Shown piece after piece: positions 28,498 to 42,166 of a DNA stretch of 64,000 bases. Source of the stretch: CAVVST01 sp963750995. Lineage in GTDB: Bacteria; Acidobacteriota; Vicinamibacteria; Vicinamibacterales; UBA2999. The DNA lies in assembly GCA_963750995.1 (NCBI GenBank), contig CAVVST010000004.1:248001-312000 (forward strand), read 5' to 3'. Within the stretch, counting starts at the first letter, position 1; the number at the start of each line of letters is the position of its first letter. A model generated the notes under the pieces. That model made no database searches. It was given only the letters and a program-made list of their open reading frames with translations, and was not told the DNA's origin. The position numbers were made by a program, and so were the translations under genes.

Positions 28498-29178
28498 CTA
28501 TCCTTCGCGCACGACGCGCCCCTCGGCCATGAACAACATGCGATGCGCGACCGCGCGGGCAAAATCCTCGTCGTGTGTGGCGATGACGACCGTACGACCC
28601 TGCGCTGCCAGTTCCGTCAAGGTGGCGGCGAGGTCCTCGCGCCGCGCGCGATCGAGCGAGGCAGTGGGTTCATCCATCAGCAGGACTTCCGGGTCGACGG
28701 CAAGCGCGCGCGCAATGGCGACCCGTTGCGCCTCGCCGCCGGACAACTCGTGCGGCATCGCGGCGGCGCGGTCGCCAACGCCGAGCGCCGCGAGCAGGGA
28801 CTGCGCGCGATCGGCGACAGCCGCGCGGGACAGTCCGAGTGCATGCACCGGCGCCAGAGTGACATTCTCGATCGCGGTCATATGTGCGAACAGGTGGTGG
28901 AACTGGAACACGATGCCGACCGCGCGATGAAGCTTCTTGCGGGCGTCGCGAGGCAGCGAGCGGCCGGCGGCGAGCGTGACGCCGCCAACGTCGATCGCGC
29001 CGGCGGCCAGTGGATCGAGCCCGGCAACCGAGCGCAGCACTGTGGTCTTGCCGGATCCGGACGCCCCCATGACGGCGAGCAGTTCGCCCCGCTGCGCCCT
29101 GAACGACACGTCGTTCACCACGACCCGGCCCCCGCGCCGGACCGCCATGTCGCGAACCTCGAGCGTTATTGTTGCCAT
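28498..29178 (-). CDS. Polar amino acid ABC transporter ATPase (GlnQ type)
   Basis: 226-residue ATPase that powers import. Walker A MGASGSGKTT, Q-loop VFQFHHLFAHMTA, signature LSGGEAQRVAIARAL, Walker B VLLMDEPTASLD and switch His IATHDEDFA. Overlaps the 3' end of the fused binding-protein/permease gene by 13 bases, so the two form one importer. Amino-acid type is not determinable here. Confidence 0.93.
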   Translation of the reverse strand: MATITLEVRDMAVRRGGRVVVNDVSFRAQRGELLAVMGASGSGKTTVLRSVAGLDPLAAGAIDVGGVTLAAGRSLPRDARKKLHRAVGIVFQFHHLFAHMTAIENVTLAPVHALGLSRAAVADRAQSLLAALGVGDRAAAMPHELSGGEAQRVAIARALAVDPEVLLMDEPTASLDRARREDLAATLTELAAQGRTVVIATHDEDFARAVAHRMLFMAEGRVVREG

Positions 29179-30647
29179 CGCTTTTCAAGACGACGCGCCA
29201 GCCGCGCCAGCGGCAACGAAAGCACCAGGTACAGGGCGGCACAGAGCGCGCCCGGCACGACCCAGCTACCGATATTGGCCGCAAAGATCGACGTCTGCTT
29301 TGTCAGTTCAACGACGGTAATCACCGAGACCAGCGAGCTGTCTTTCAGCAGCGCCACGAAATCGTTCGTCATGGGCGCCAGCGCGAGCCGGAGTGCCTGC
29401 GGTCCACGAACCAGGACCAGCGCCTGTCGATCCGAAAGCCCGAGTGCGCGCGCCGCATCGAGCTGTCCCTGCGGAACCGCCTGCAAGGCGCCGCGATAAA
29501 TCTCGCTCTCGTAGGCCGAGTAATTGAGGCCCAGGCCGAGCAGCGCGGCGACGAACGCTGGAAGCTGGACGAACGGCGCGAGGCCGAAATACAGGACAAA
29601 CAACTGCAGCAGCAGCGGCGTGCCGCGTATCACCTCGACGTAGGTCGTCAGCACAGCCTGAAGCGGACGCGGCCCATAGACCCGGCCCGTCGCGATCAGG
29701 CTGCCGATGACGACGGCAAGGGCCATCGCCGCGCACGAGAGTATCAAGGTAATTACGGCCGCCTGGAGCAGAGCCGGGAAGTATCGACGCGCCGCCGCCA
29801 AGGTGTCGGTGCTGCCCGCGCCCGCCGTTCGCAGAAGTTCGACCGACTCGCCGGCAAGCACGCGCGCGTACAGGCGCGGTTGATCCTCGTTCCACATCTC
29901 CCAGTGCCGGAAGACTGCCTCCAGCCGTCCGTCGCGCATGGCCTCGCGCAGAATGCCGTTGATGCGGTCGCGCAATGCGGATTGGCCAGGCGCGAGCACG
30001 CCGACGTAATAGCCAACGCCCAGGTCGGTGTCCTGGTTCATCAGCCCGGCGTTGCGGCGTACGCCGCGATCCGCGAGCACGGCGTCCAGCACGACCGCGT
30101 CGACGCGGCCAAGCGCAAGGTCGCTGTACGGATGCACGTCGTCTTCGTAGGTGACGGCGACGATTCCGTGCTCGACCTGAGCGGCGGCGAGAATGTCGTA
30201 GGCCAACGTGGCGCCGAGCGTCGCCACACGGCGGCCGCGGAGATCGGCCAGCGTTTGGTATCGCTCGCGATCCGTTTCCCGGACCGTCAGGATCTCGCGG
30301 AATTCGTAGTATGGAATGGTGACTGCCAACCGGGCGCGACGGGCGGCGCTGTCTTCGATGCCGCTCAGCCCGATATCGAAGTCGCCTCTTGCGGCAGCCG
30401 CATCGAGGCTCGTGAAACCGACCTGCACGAAGCGCGGAGTCCGGATAAGTCCGCGCGCGAGAATGTTCGCGACTTCGACGTCAAAGCCGACTACCCGCGA
30501 GGGGTCCTGCGGATCGGCCTCGACGAACGGCGCGCCGCCTTCCGCGTCGCCGCCCCATCGCAATTCCTCCACGGACTGCGGGGCGGCGCTCACGGCAAGC
30601 AGCGCGAGGATCAGCGGGATCAGCACGACCCGGACAAAATACCTCAA
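29166..30647 (-). CDS. Fused amino acid-binding protein and ABC permease
   Basis: About 493 residues. A signal peptide (LIPLILALLAVSAAPQS) precedes an SBP_bac_3-type binding domain (about 25-255: GFDVEVANILARGLI, FDIGLSGIEDS, YQTLADLRGRRVATLGAT, RDRINGILREAMRDGRL). The C-terminal half is a permease with about five membrane segments and the coupling motif ALQAVPQGQLDAARALGLSDRQALVLVRGPQAL. The start is a TTG overlapping the fpg stop (TTGA). Fusion ties one binding domain to each permease subunit. Confidence 0.9.
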   Translation of the reverse strand: MRYFVRVVLIPLILALLAVSAAPQSVEELRWGGDAEGGAPFVEADPQDPSRVVGFDVEVANILARGLIRTPRFVQVGFTSLDAAAARGDFDIGLSGIEDSAARRARLAVTIPYYEFREILTVRETDRERYQTLADLRGRRVATLGATLAYDILAAAQVEHGIVAVTYEDDVHPYSDLALGRVDAVVLDAVLADRGVRRNAGLMNQDTDLGVGYYVGVLAPGQSALRDRINGILREAMRDGRLEAVFRHWEMWNEDQPRLYARVLAGESVELLRTAGAGSTDTLAAARRYFPALLQAAVITLILSCAAMALAVVIGSLIATGRVYGPRPLQAVLTTYVEVIRGTPLLLQLFVLYFGLAPFVQLPAFVAALLGLGLNYSAYESEIYRGALQAVPQGQLDAARALGLSDRQALVLVRGPQALRLALAPMTNDFVALLKDSSLVSVITVVELTKQTSIFAANIGSWVVPGALCAALYLVLSLPLARLARRLEKRWQQ

Positions 30648-31543
30648 GGCCTTCGCCGCCGCTCCAGTTCCTCGAGCGTCCGTGGCCAATCGTCTTTGAG
30701 CAGCCGGGAGAGCGACCGGTCAGCCAGCAGCCGGCCTCCCGTCTGGCAGGTCGCGCAATAGTTGGCCTCGTTGGCGGCGTAGACGATGCGCTGCACCGGC
30801 GAGCCGCAGTCGGGACACGGCTGTCCGTAGCGGCCATGCACCGCCATGCCGTCATGGAACGCGGTCACCTTCTCCGGAAACTCGTCTCCCGCGTCGTCCT
30901 GGAGACCTGCGATCCAGTTTGACAGCGTCGACCGCGTGGCCTCGTACAGACGCCGGAGTTCCTCGTCGGTCAGGGAATGTGTCTGCTTGAACGGCGACAG
31001 CCGGGCAGCATGCAGGATCTCGTCGGAGTAGGCGTTGCCAATCCCGCTGAAGAGATGCGGGTCAGTCAGGGCACGCTTGAGCGTGTGGTTATCGCGCTGA
31101 AGCGCCGTCCTGAATGCGGGCAGGTCCGCGTCCAGCACTTCGACCCCACCCGGATCGTGCCGCGCGAGTGCCGCCTGTCCAGCGACTACGTGCAGGGAGG
31201 CCTGCTTTTTCGTGCCCGCCTCGGTCATCACCAGTGTGCCGTGATCGAAGTCGATTGCCAGGAGACCGACCTTTCCGGGAATTTTGGTCCCCGGCAGTTT
31301 CCATCGAAAACGTCCGGCAATCATCAGGTGAAAGACCAGGAACAGTTCACCCTCGAATTCAAGGACGATGCGTTTGCCCAGGCGCCGGAGGGCGATCACC
31401 TTCCGGCCTTCGATCGCGGAGAGAGGGGGATCTGTCGATCGAAGCAGGAACGGGCTCGCGAGACGAACTCTGTTGACGCGCTGTCCCACAACCCGAGTGT
31501 TCAGCGCATGGAGGTAGAGCAGGACGTCAGGAAGTTCTGGCAC
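30644..31543 (-). CDS. mutM: Formamidopyrimidine-DNA glycosylase (Fpg/MutM family)
   Basis: Excises oxidised purines and nicks the abasic site. A GTG at 31543 gives the mature N terminus P-E-L-P, whose Pro is the catalytic nucleophile and Glu the acid. H2TH region FSGIGNAYSDEIL and the C-terminal zinc finger CPDCGSPVQRIVYAANEANY-CATC are complete. 299 residues. Residue pattern could also fit a plant/fungal-like or Nei branch; exact damage preference is unknown. Upstream, 31544-31796 is a divergent promoter region with no gene. Confidence 0.9.
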   Translation of the reverse strand: MPELPDVLLYLHALNTRVVGQRVNRVRLASPFLLRSTDPPLSAIEGRKVIALRRLGKRIVLEFEGELFLVFHLMIAGRFRWKLPGTKIPGKVGLLAIDFDHGTLVMTEAGTKKQASLHVVAGQAALARHDPGGVEVLDADLPAFRTALQRDNHTLKRALTDPHLFSGIGNAYSDEILHAARLSPFKQTHSLTDEELRRLYEATRSTLSNWIAGLQDDAGDEFPEKVTAFHDGMAVHGRYGQPCPDCGSPVQRIVYAANEANYCATCQTGGRLLADRSLSRLLKDDWPRTLEELERRRRP

Positions 31544-31796
31544 GGGTGTAAACAGTCGCGCAAATGCAACGACACGAGTGATGTGGATGTAAAAACTATA
31601 TTGCTTGCCTCGGTAACTATTTCCGGCCGTCACGATTTTCAATCCGGCCCCTCACCGATCCCTTAGCAAATAACTGCTGTCGGCTCTCGCGCCATCGTGG
31701 CATCGCAGTTGCCCTGTAGTGCCTCGCGCTCCCCCCGGACCGCACGCGCGGTCAATTCAATTTACCGAGTCAACCAGTAGGTAGGGGGGGACCCAG

Positions 31797-33857
31797 GTGA
31801 AGATCAGTGGCTTTCGAACGGGCGTCGTACGCCTCGCCATCGCTACCCTCATTTTGACGGCAACATTCGCAACCCAGGCCCGAGCACAAGCGCTTCCCTC
31901 CGGCTGGGCCATCAGCAACATCGGCAATCCAGCAATTAGCGGGTCCGCGATCTTCAGTAGCGGCACCTTTTCGGTCAGTGGAGCGGGCACCGACGTGTCG
32001 GCTGTGGCCGACCAATTCACGTTTTCTTACCGTCAAGTGGCTGGAGATACGACGATCATCGCGCGCCTCGCCACACTGCAAAACATCAACGGTTGGTCGA
32101 AGGCCGGCGTCATGATCCGACAATCGCTGACGGCGGGCTCGAAACACGTCTTCCTTTTTGCGACTCCGGTCAACGGCATCGGTTTCCGACGCCGAAGCAG
32201 CAGTACGGGAGGCAGCACTCTTCATACAACTGGTGGCACGGGAGCAGCGCCGATCTGGCTCAAATTGGAGCGACGATCGAACAAATTGACGGCGTTTCGC
32301 TCGGCAGACGGCGCCACGTGGACTGCAATCGACAGCGTCACCGTGTCGATGGGCTCAACTGTATACGCAGGACTCGCCGTTACGAGCAATGACCCGGGGC
32401 GGATGACCACCGCGACGTTCTCAAACGTCACGGGCACGATCGCAACCCCGGAACCGCTGCCAGCGGGCTGGACGGCAGCGGACATCGGGGCGCCGGCGCT
32501 GGCCGGGTCGACGCAGTATTCCGGCGGCACCTACACATTGAGTGGCGCCGGCGAAATCGGCCCTGGCTCGGCCGACCAGTTTCGCTTCGTGCATCGCCAG
32601 ATCACTGGCGACGTGGACATCCGGGCGCGCGTGGTCTCAATGGAGGCGGTCCAGCCGTGGAGCAAGGCGGGCGTGATGCTGCGTGACACGCTGAGCTCGA
32701 ACTCCGCGTTCGGCATGATGTTCATCAGCGGGGCGTCCGGTACCGCCTTCCACCGGCGCCTGTCCACCGGGGCATCTCGCACGGCCACTGAGGGAACAGC
32801 GGTCTCTCCGGCGTACTGGGTACGGCTGGAGCGACGGGGCAGCGTGGTGACCGGTTTCCAATCGGCCGACGGCGTCACCTGGACCACGATCGGCACGACG
32901 ACGATGAGCACGCCGACCGTCTACGTAGGACTGATTACGGCGAGTGCCGATGCCACCCGGTTGGCCACCGGCGTCCTGGACAATGTGCTCGTGGCGACGC
33001 CTGCGGCGAACCAGCCGCCGACGGTCTCCCTCACGGCGCCGGCGAGCGGCGCGACCTTCGCCGCACCAGCAAGTTTCGGCCTTACGGCAACCGCGAGCGA
33101 CGCGGATGGCACAATTGCTGGAGTCGATTTCTACGTCGGTTCCACGCTGCTGGCCACAGACACCTCGTCGCCGTACGCCTATACGTGGAGCGGGGTGACC
33201 GCGGGGTCCTACAGCCTTACGGCGATGGCCCGAGACAAAGCCGGCGCCACGACCACGTCGGCTGCCCGCACGGTGACGGTGTCGCCAGCATCGTCGAATC
33301 AACCCCCCATTGTCTCGCTGACGGCACCGGCGAACGGCGCCGTCTATACCGCGCCTGCGTTGATCGCCATCACGGCGACTGCCAGTGATACCAACGGCAC
33401 GGTCACGGTCGTCGAGTTCTACGCCGGGACGGCAATGATCGGGTCAGATACCACGGCGCCCTACTCGATGTCGTGGAACAGCGTCCCTGCCGGTACCTAT
33501 GCCTTGACGGCCGTGGCGCGTGATAACGCTGGCGCGATGACCGTGTCCGGCGCTCGAGATATCAGAGTGGATCCCGCCGCCTTGCCTCGCACCGCCATCT
33601 TCACGGCGTCCACAAATCACACCACGGCGGTAGATCGGTACTTCCTGGAAATCTTTCCTGCGGGCGCCAATCCGTTGGTGGCAAACCCGGTCGCGACGCG
33701 CGACCTCGGCAAACCTGCGGTGGTCAGCGGAGAGATTCAGGTGGACATCAGTTCTACGACGACCACGTTGCCTTCCGGGAGCTATATCGCGACGGTGACG
33801 GCGATTGGGAGCGGCGGGTCTGCGCGGAGTGCGGCGTCGCCGGCATTCACTCGCTGA
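31797..33857 (+). CDS. Large secreted protein with two jelly-roll and two Ig-like domains
   Basis: 686 residues from a GTG with an AGGTAGGGGGGG ribosome site. Signal peptide ends near ATQARAQA. Residues about 33-215 and 222-400 are two copies of a concanavalin-like (DUF1349-type) domain: LPSGWAISNIGNPAISGSA versus LPAGWTAADIGAPALAGST, each with WSKAGVMIRQ/WSKAGVMLRD and LERR. Two Big-type Ig domains follow (NQPPTVSLTAPASGATF; NQPPIVSLTAPANGAVY), then a fibronectin-like end. Probably binds extracellular glycan. It is an orphan among minus-strand genes. Confidence 0.85.
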   Translation: MKISGFRTGVVRLAIATLILTATFATQARAQALPSGWAISNIGNPAISGSAIFSSGTFSVSGAGTDVSAVADQFTFSYRQVAGDTTIIARLATLQNINGWSKAGVMIRQSLTAGSKHVFLFATPVNGIGFRRRSSSTGGSTLHTTGGTGAAPIWLKLERRSNKLTAFRSADGATWTAIDSVTVSMGSTVYAGLAVTSNDPGRMTTATFSNVTGTIATPEPLPAGWTAADIGAPALAGSTQYSGGTYTLSGAGEIGPGSADQFRFVHRQITGDVDIRARVVSMEAVQPWSKAGVMLRDTLSSNSAFGMMFISGASGTAFHRRLSTGASRTATEGTAVSPAYWVRLERRGSVVTGFQSADGVTWTTIGTTTMSTPTVYVGLITASADATRLATGVLDNVLVATPAANQPPTVSLTAPASGATFAAPASFGLTATASDADGTIAGVDFYVGSTLLATDTSSPYAYTWSGVTAGSYSLTAMARDKAGATTTSAARTVTVSPASSNQPPIVSLTAPANGAVYTAPALIAITATASDTNGTVTVVEFYAGTAMIGSDTTAPYSMSWNSVPAGTYALTAVARDNAGAMTVSGARDIRVDPAALPRTAIFTASTNHTTAVDRYFLEIFPAGANPLVANPVATRDLGKPAVVSGEIQVDISSTTTTLPSGSYIATVTAIGSGGSARSAASPAFTR

Positions 33858-33903
33858 CCATGGGTGGGGGCTGAAGCGCGCTCGGGCAGGAGGCACAAAG
33901 AAA

Positions 33904-33938
33904 AAGCCCGTTTGTGATTGCTCACAAACGGGCTTAGT
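33904..33938 (-). terminator. Intrinsic terminator of the rRNA operon
   Basis: A 14-bp perfect stem (aagcccgtttgtga / tcacaaacgggctt) with a 4-base loop. On the minus strand it is followed by TTTTTCTTTG, the U-tract of an intrinsic terminator, directly downstream of the 5S gene. It may also stop the secreted-protein transcript coming the other way, since its stem is symmetrical. Confidence 0.92.
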
Positions 33939-33945
33939 GCCCTAT

Positions 33946-33967
33946 CGGAACGTTTGGCGAACGTTCC
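33946..33967. repeat. GGAACG hairpin next to 5S
   Basis: ggaacgtttggcgaacgttcc is a perfect small hairpin between 5S and the terminator. It is one of several GGAACG..CGTTCC hairpins concentrated in the rRNA operon spacers (see findings). Confidence 0.6.
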
Positions 33968-33978
33968 TGAAGAATTAA

Positions 33979-34096
<118 letters not shown>

Positions 34097-34311
34097 AACT
34101 GGCTGCCTGGGGTCCGGCAGGGCGGAACGCCGCTCTCAGCGGCGTCTCGTCGCCATGCCGATCGTCCCAGACAATCTCCCGGAACGCCTGACGGCGTTCC
34201 TTCATTTCAAAGAACAGTGCCCTTTAGAAGGCTGTCTGAAAGAGCCGCAACTGAATACCCTGCAAACGGTAGTTCCCTTCTCCCACGCTGCATTGAAAGA
34301 AGAGAAATTAT
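34097..34311 (-). other. 23S-5S spacer with 3' arm of the 23S processing stalk
   Basis: No coding gene. It holds two hairpins (ggaacgcctgacggcgttcc at 34182-34201 and acgccgctctcagcggcgt near 34128) and, at 34248-34275, the sequence caactgaataccctgcaaac plus ggtagttc. That 28-base stretch is complementary to 37429-37456 upstream of 23S with one mismatch, so the two arms bracket 23S as an RNase III type processing stem. Confidence 0.85.
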
Positions 34312-37304
<2,993 letters not shown>

Positions 37305-37564
37305 CAAGTGTTCTACGCGATGCCGATGTCAGGTCTTGCATGTCCTGACGTCTGCACCGCCTAGTCTCTTTCTTCACACTGCGTCTGGCGAACGGCGTCA
37401 AGCCGTTTGCCAGAAACGTGTTCGAAAAGAACTACCGTTTGCAGGATATTCAGTTGTCAAAGAGCGCGAGCTCGCTTGCGCGTCACTCGCCAAACTTCAA
37501 GTCGCGAAACGCCGTCACGGCGTTTTGCCAGTCGCGAAACGGCGTTAGGCCGTTTTGCCAGACA
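37305..37564 (-). other. tRNA-Ala to 23S spacer with 5' arm of the 23S stalk and tandem hairpins
   Basis: No gene. 37429-37456 is the 5' arm of the 23S processing stalk. 37385-37412 is a hairpin with stem ctggcgaacggc / gccgtttgccag. 37501-37530 and 37531-37560 are two tandem 30-base units, both starting gtcgcgaaac and ending cgttttgcca, with different but self-complementary centres (gccgtcacggc versus ggcgttaggcc). Confidence 0.8.
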
Positions 37565-37640
37565 TGGTGGAGAATACCGGGCTCGAACCGGTGACCTCCT
37601 GGTTGCAAACCAGGCGCTCTCCCAGCTGAGCTAATTCCCC
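37565..37640 (-). tRNA. tRNA-Ala (TGC)
   Basis: 76 bases with CCA encoded. Acceptor stem GGGGAAT/ATTCTCC (one G-T pair), anticodon stem CCTGG/CCAGG with loop TTTGCAA and T loop TTCGAGC. Located between 16S and 23S, the standard spacer position. Confidence 0.97.
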
Positions 37641-37747
37641 GAATCTTTAATTGGTGTTGTGATCTCGCGCTGGTGGGTCGAAAGAGGAAGGGAATCCGCT
37701 ACCGATCACCGCGCACTATACATCAACCAATCATTAACTCCTTGGGT

Positions 37748-37824
<77 letters not shown>

Positions 37825-37925
37825 TCGTCGATCTACCCTAGCCCGCTCTCCACGTTCGTGCAGCGTTACTCACTATAACGCCGCCCGAGACTCTTATCAA
37901 AGAACCGGGTATCGGTCCGATTCTC

Positions 37926-37949
37926 TCAAAACTAGATAGGCGTGCTTGC
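37926..37949 (-). promoter_or_regulatory. 3' arm of the 16S processing stalk
   Basis: tcaaaactagataggcgtgc and the following bases are complementary, with one or two mismatches, to 39723-39747 on the far side of 16S. In the precursor transcript the arms pair and expose 16S for RNase III processing. Supported by the complementarity, not by data on cleavage. Confidence 0.8.
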
Positions 37950-38010
37950 CAACGTTCAGCCGTCGAATTCCGTGTCAGATCGATCTATCTAAGATTCGCT
38001 TGCGCGACTC

Positions 38011-39566
<1,556 letters not shown>

Positions 39567-39722
39567 AAGACGCTGTTCCACGGCAGCTTGCGCTGCCGCT
39601 TCGCAACTTTTAACGCGAGCGCTGATGACTTAGCTCTGCGTTGTTTCGTACTTCGAGTTTTTGAACAGATGCCGTATTGCTACGACTCTGCCCGCTGACA
39701 CTCGACGGGTCTTACTTGTTGT

Positions 39723-39754
39723 GCTTGCACGCACTATCTAGTTTTCAAAGAACC
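39723..39754 (-). promoter_or_regulatory. 16S leader: 5' stalk arm and boxA-like antitermination site
   Basis: On the minus strand GGTTCTTTGAAAACTAGATA resembles the boxA-type leader element bound by the Nus factors. Its second part also forms the 5' arm of the 16S stalk (pairs with 37926-37949). The rest of 39567-39828 is leader without a gene. Confidence 0.7.
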
Positions 39755-39828
39755 GGAATGCCGACGCCGCTTTCGCGTCGCCGGTCCCCTCCGATCGGCC
39801 TTCGCGCCGCGTTCAGGGGAACCTTCTA

Positions 39829-39857
39829 AGGTTACTACCAGCGGATCCCCTCGTCAA
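39829..39857 (-). promoter_or_regulatory. rRNA operon promoter
   Basis: Minus strand TTGACG, 17-base spacer, TAACCT: a good sigma-70-type -35/-10 pair about 260 bases before 16S. A short palindrome (aaccttctaaggtt) overlaps the -10 and start region and could affect initiation. Inferred from sequence only. Confidence 0.7.
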
Positions 39858-39966
39858 GCCCTTTCATCGCAGCAAGATCCGGGAACCCGATAGGTCGTTT
39901 ACCTGCGGTGCTGTGGAGATATCGTGACCGATCTACCACTGCCGGGTCTACCACTGCCGGGCTCGA

Positions 39967-40000
39967 TCCCCCGGAACGGCTGGGCGCCGTTCCTCGGGGG
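39967..40000 (-). terminator. Hairpin downstream of tyrS (possible terminator)
   Basis: cccccggaacggc pairs with gccgttcctcggggg around a tggg-type loop, with a small bulge. It lies 50 bases past the tyrS stop codon and ahead of the rRNA promoter. There is no T run, so termination is uncertain. A tandem pair of ctaccactgccggg lies next to it at 39932-39962. Confidence 0.5.
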
Positions 40001-40051
40001 CCCGTCAGGCGAACCGTCCAAGAATACGGCCGGACGCACGCGCTGTCAATC

Positions 40052-41317
40052 TCAACGGTTGATGTGGACGAGGAAATTATCCTTCTTGCCTTTGCGTACC
40101 ACGAACACCTGTCCCTCAATCGCTTGGTCCGGGGTGAGCTGTTCCTTTTCGTCGGTGATCCGCCGATCGTTTACATAGATGCCGCCCCCGCGAATGAGAC
40201 GCGTCGCTTCTCCTTTTGAACTGGTCACGCCAGCCGACGCGAGCAAATCCACAACCGGCCAGCTGACCGCGTACGCGATCGTCAGCGACGGCACGTTCGC
40301 AAGAAGCTGTTTGATTTGATCGAGCGTCCCCAGCGTGGAAATGCCGCCACGGAATAATGCCTCCGCCGCGGCTTCCGCCTCGCGAACCGCGGCATCGCCG
40401 TGGACCAGCCGAGTCACCTCGCGGGCGAGCTCGCGCTGCGCATGCCGCCTTTCCCGTTCGTTCGTGCTTAGGCGATCGAGGTCGTGAATGCGCGGTTGAT
40501 CGAGAAAGGTGAAGAACTTCAGGTATCTCACCGCATCGGTGTCATCGACATTGAACCAGAACTGGTAGAACTCGTACGGCGAGGTCAAGCGCGCGTCGAG
40601 CCATACGCTTCCCGCTTCGGTCTTGCCGAACTTGGTTCCGGCCGCAGTCATCAACAACGGAAAAACGAGGCCGTGGGCTTTGCCGCCGCGTACACGCCGG
40701 ATCAAGTCCATGCCGGCAGTGATATTTCCCCACTGATCGCTGCCGCCAACCTGCAACGTGCACTTGAACCGATCGTAGAGGACGAGAAAGTCGTACGACT
40801 GGAGAAGCGGATAGCTGAACTCAGTGTAGGAAATTCCCTCGGCCCCCTCGACGCGCCGCTTGACGGATTCCTTCGCCATCATCGCGTTGACCGTGAAGTG
40901 CTTGCCGACGTCGCGCATGAACTCGATGGCGCCCAGTTTCATCAGCCATTCGGCGTTGTTGACGAGACGGGCCTGGGCCGCATCGCCCTCGAAATCGAGG
41001 AACCGCGCGAGCTGTTCACGAATCCCGACCACGTTGGCCTCCACCTGGTCGAGCGTCAGAAGCGCGCGCTCCGCCGCCTTGAAACTTGGATCGCCGATCA
41101 GTCCGGTGCCCCCGCCGACCACCGCGATCGGTGAGTGTCCGAACCGCTGGAAGCGGGCGAGGGAAAGAATCGGCAGCATGTGACCGACATGAAGGCTCGC
41201 CGCGGTTGGATCAAAGCCGGCGTATACCGTGACCGCGTCGCTCGACAGCACGTCGCGAAGACCCTCGGTTGCGTCGTACACCAGCCCACGCCACTCAAGC
41301 TCGCCATAGAGGTCCAT
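40052..41317 (-). CDS. tyrS: Tyrosyl-tRNA synthetase
   Basis: 421 residues, intact, class I. The HIGH-type motif is LHVGHMLP (residues 42-49), the tyrosine pocket is QSYDFLVLYDRFKCTLQVGGSDQWGN, and the KMSKS-type loop is KFGKTEAGSVWL. A C-terminal S4-like RNA-binding domain ends GEATRLIRGGGIYVNDRRI...NFLVHINR. Divergent from the phosphoesterase gene with 25 bases between starts; upstream of the rRNA operon on the same strand. Confidence 0.97.
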   Translation of the reverse strand: MDLYGELEWRGLVYDATEGLRDVLSSDAVTVYAGFDPTAASLHVGHMLPILSLARFQRFGHSPIAVVGGGTGLIGDPSFKAAERALLTLDQVEANVVGIREQLARFLDFEGDAAQARLVNNAEWLMKLGAIEFMRDVGKHFTVNAMMAKESVKRRVEGAEGISYTEFSYPLLQSYDFLVLYDRFKCTLQVGGSDQWGNITAGMDLIRRVRGGKAHGLVFPLLMTAAGTKFGKTEAGSVWLDARLTSPYEFYQFWFNVDDTDAVRYLKFFTFLDQPRIHDLDRLSTNERERRHAQRELAREVTRLVHGDAAVREAEAAAEALFRGGISTLGTLDQIKQLLANVPSLTIAYAVSWPVVDLLASAGVTSSKGEATRLIRGGGIYVNDRRITDEKEQLTPDQAIEGQVFVVRKGKKDNFLVHINR

Positions 41318-41342
41318 CAGCCGCTACTATAAACCCGCCGCT

Positions 41343-42166
41343 ATGCTCCTCACCCGCCGCGCGGCAATCAAAGGTCTGCTGGTCACCGGCATCGGTGCCG
41401 TAACAGGAGCGACCACGTACGGCGTGGCATTCGAACGCCATCAGATCGGCGTCACCGAAGCAGCGCTTCCGGTCTCAGGTCTGCCCCCCCACTCGACGGG
41501 CTGCGCATCGGCTTGCTGACGGACGTCCATCACAGCGCGATGGTGCCTGCAGACGACGTGACGCATGCGGTGAACCTGCTGCTCGCGCAACAACCAGATC
41601 TGATTGTCCTCGGCGGCGACTACGTCACGTTGGGTGATCGGAACTTCGTCGAGCCGGTCGCTGAATTGCTCGCTCCGCTCACCGCGCCGCAGGGCGTCTT
41701 TGCAATCCTCGGCAACCACGACGACGACCGCGATATGCCCGCCGCGTTGTCGAGGCGTGGCATCCAGGTGCTGAAAGACGCGCGCACGCAGCTCGGCATC
41801 CGCGGCGAGCGGCTCGAGCTCGCGGGGCTGCGATTCTGGACGCGTCGGCCGCAGGATGTCGCGCGCGTCCTGCGTAACCCCACCGATACCGTGATCCTGC
41901 TGGCGCACGATCCGCGGCGCCTCACCGAAGCCGCTGCGCTTGACGTACCCGCGGTGTTGTCTGGGCATACCCACGGCGGACAAGTCGTGCTCCCGGGCGT
42001 CGGGGCGCTGGCACGCCGCCGCTTTCCCGTACTCGAAGGCCTGGGGTCGCGCGAGAACACGTCGATTTTCGTGAGCCGGGGAATCGGGACCGTCTACGTC
42101 CCGGTGAGAATCAATTGCCCGCCCGAAGTCGCACTGATTACGTTGAAGCGGCGCTCTCAGCTCTGA
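41343..42166 (+). CDS. Tat-exported metallophosphoesterase (one frameshift)
   Basis: 274 residues after adding one C to a C-run at 41483-41490. The N terminus MLLTRRAAIKGLLVTGIGAV is a twin-arginine type leader. Calcineurin-like motifs follow: LLTDVHHS, LIVLGGDYV, ILGNHDDDRD, ILLAHDP and LSGHTHGGQ, which supply the two-metal site. Resembles the YaeI family that cleaves phosphoesters near the membrane; substrate unknown. Its 3' end overlaps that of purN by 29 bases (convergent). Confidence 0.88.

Noticed and set aside
29169..30761. Long plus-strand open frame opposite the binding-protein/permease gene
   Set aside because: Low-complexity Arg/Gln-rich translation with no motifs; the opposite strand has complete transporter domains.
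37501..37560. Two 30-base direct repeats resembling a short CRISPR array
   Set aside because: Directly adjacent units without spacers, self-complementary, in an rRNA spacer, with no cas genes.
41325..41342. TATAAA before the phosphoesterase as a promoter -10
   Set aside because: It lies only about 10 bases from the start codon with no -35 partner; a leaderless transcript is possible but not supported.
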